From NCBI RefSeq assembly GCF_965204935.1, contig NZ_CBDBFO010000002.1: a DNA stretch of 64,000 nt. One strand, 5' to 3'. This DNA is from Hoeflea_A sp965204935 (GTDB lineage: Bacteria; Pseudomonadota; Alphaproteobacteria; Rhizobiales; Rhizobiaceae). A program made the position numbers and the translations under genes. The notes under the pieces are model-generated. The model worked only from the letters and a program-made list of their open reading frames with translations. It made no database searches and was not told where the DNA came from. Shown one piece after another: positions 62,979 through 64,000 of the stretch. The first letter of the stretch is position 1. Every line of letters starts with the position of its first letter.

Positions 62979-64000
62979 ATGAACGTAGTCGTCGTTGAGT
63001 CACCCGCGAAAGCCAAGACGATAAACAAATACCTGGGTTCGGGTTACAAGGTCCTGGCATCGTTCGGTCACGTGCGCGATTTGCCGGCCAAGGACGGCTC
63101 GGTCAATCCGGACGAAGACTTTGACATGACCTGGCAGGTCGACACCGCCTCGAACAAGCGGCTCAAGCAGATTTCGGACGCCGTGAAGGCCTCGGACGGG
63201 TTGATTCTCGCGACCGACCCTGACCGCGAAGGTGAAGCGATTTCGTGGCACGTACTAGAGGTGCTGCGCAAAAAGCGCGGCGTGCTCGACGACAAGCCGG
63301 TCAAGCGGGTCGTCTTCAACGCGATCACCAAGCAGGCCGTTCTCGACGCCATGGCGCACCCGCGCGAAATCGATGCATCGCTGGTCGATGCCTATCTCGC
63401 GCGCCGGGCCCTGGACTATCTCGTCGGCTTCAATCTCTCGCCGGTCCTTTGGCGCAAGCTGCCGGGCGCCCGTTCCGCCGGGCGCGTCCAGTCCGTTGCG
63501 CTGCGTCTTGTCTGCGACCGCGAAAGCGAGATCGAACGTTTCGTCGCCGAGGAATACTGGCAATTGCTGGCGCAGCTTCAAACGCCGCGCGGTGACAGTT
63601 TCGAGGCACGGCTGGTCTTTGCCGACGGCAAGCGGCTTCAGAAAATGTCGATCGGCAATGCCGAACAGGCGGAAGCGCTCAAGCGGCTGCTGGAAGGCGC
63701 CAGCTTCACGGTGAGAGGCGTCGAGGCAAAACCGACACGGCGCAATCCAGCCCCGCCCTTTACGACATCGACCCTGCAACAGGCCGTCTCCTCCAAGCTG
63801 AGCTTCAACGCGTCGCGCACCATGCAGGTCGCGCAGCGCCTCTATGAGGGTCTCGACATCGGCGGCGAAACCGTTGGCCTGATCACCTATATGCGGACAG
63901 ACGGCGTGCAGATGGCCTCCGAGGCAATAGATGGTGCCCGCCTCATGATCGCGTCGCATTTCGGCGAGCGCTATCGGCCAGACACGCCGCGGCACTACGC
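62979..64000 (+). CDS. topA: DNA topoisomerase I (cut by window edge)
   Basis: 340 residues are visible from the ATG at 62979, about 40% of the protein. TOPRIM domain: NVVVVESPAKAKTINKYLG and ILATDPDREGEAISWHV. The next part has DYLVGFNLSPVLWRKL and RSAGRVQSVALRLV, and the active-site region ITYMRTDG is just in view. It relaxes negative supercoils. It follows dprA after a 265-bp gap in which I see no feature. Confidence 0.97.
   Translation, partial: MNVVVVESPAKAKTINKYLGSGYKVLASFGHVRDLPAKDGSVNPDEDFDMTWQVDTASNKRLKQISDAVKASDGLILATDPDREGEAISWHVLEVLRKKRGVLDDKPVKRVVFNAITKQAVLDAMAHPREIDASLVDAYLARRALDYLVGFNLSPVLWRKLPGARSAGRVQSVALRLVCDRESEIERFVAEEYWQLLAQLQTPRGDSFEARLVFADGKRLQKMSIGNAEQAEALKRLLEGASFTVRGVEAKPTRRNPAPPFTTSTLQQAVSSKLSFNASRTMQVAQRLYEGLDIGGETVGLITYMRTDGVQMASEAIDGARLMIASHFGERYRPDTPRHY

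Overview
The window looks like the chromosome of an alphaproteobacterium of the order Hyphomicrobiales (Rhizobiales). The right end has the order pyrB, pyrC-like, plsY, dprA, topA that is familiar from rhizobia and Brucella relatives. Other typical genes are gatC-gatA, ruvX, an Omp25/31-type outer membrane protein, DUF922, DUF1194, DUF6065, PhoX and a Zur-type operator in front of zinT. Most of the sequence is GC-rich. Two patches are visibly AT-richer and are probably acquired: about 400-3,600 with 6,820-7,030, and about 16,630-18,060.

Layout. 1-7,032 is an accessory block. It holds the end of an IS1380-type transposase, then a tightly overlapping three-gene operon (macro-domain protein, kinase-adenylosuccinate synthetase fusion with the catalytic Asp replaced by Ser, and a DUF7002-type protein), then a convergent HEPN RNase-like gene split by an intact IS21 element with an 8-bp target duplication. 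The operon is my best candidate for an undescribed nucleotide-modification or defence system. 7,390-24,900 is a patchwork of periplasmic, membrane and small genes. In this stretch I see the same arrangement three times: a gene, then one or two unrelated genes, then a 58-90 bp degraded direct copy of the first gene's 3' end.

24,918-31,693 contains two genes split cleanly by insertion sequences, an O-methyltransferase (9-bp duplication) and a PfkB-type sugar kinase (TNA duplication). 31,700-49,000 has lipid, peptidase, acetyltransferase and hydrolase genes, an IS110 element with a probable bridge-RNA leader, a PLP enzyme, a large uncharacterised membrane protein, and PhoX with a Pho box. 49,258-51,376 is an outer membrane protein gene with an IS4-family element just upstream. 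51,576-64,000 is mostly conserved housekeeping: thioesterase, GatA/GatC, RuvX, an AEC transporter, an acyl-CoA dehydrogenase, and the pyrimidine-phospholipid-DprA-TopA run, which leaves the window inside topA.

I saw no rRNA, tRNA or CRISPR array. Six insertion sequences of different families in 64 kb, three of them splitting genes whose reading frame can still be restored, point to recent IS activity. All family names and functions come from recognising sequence motifs by eye; no database search was run.
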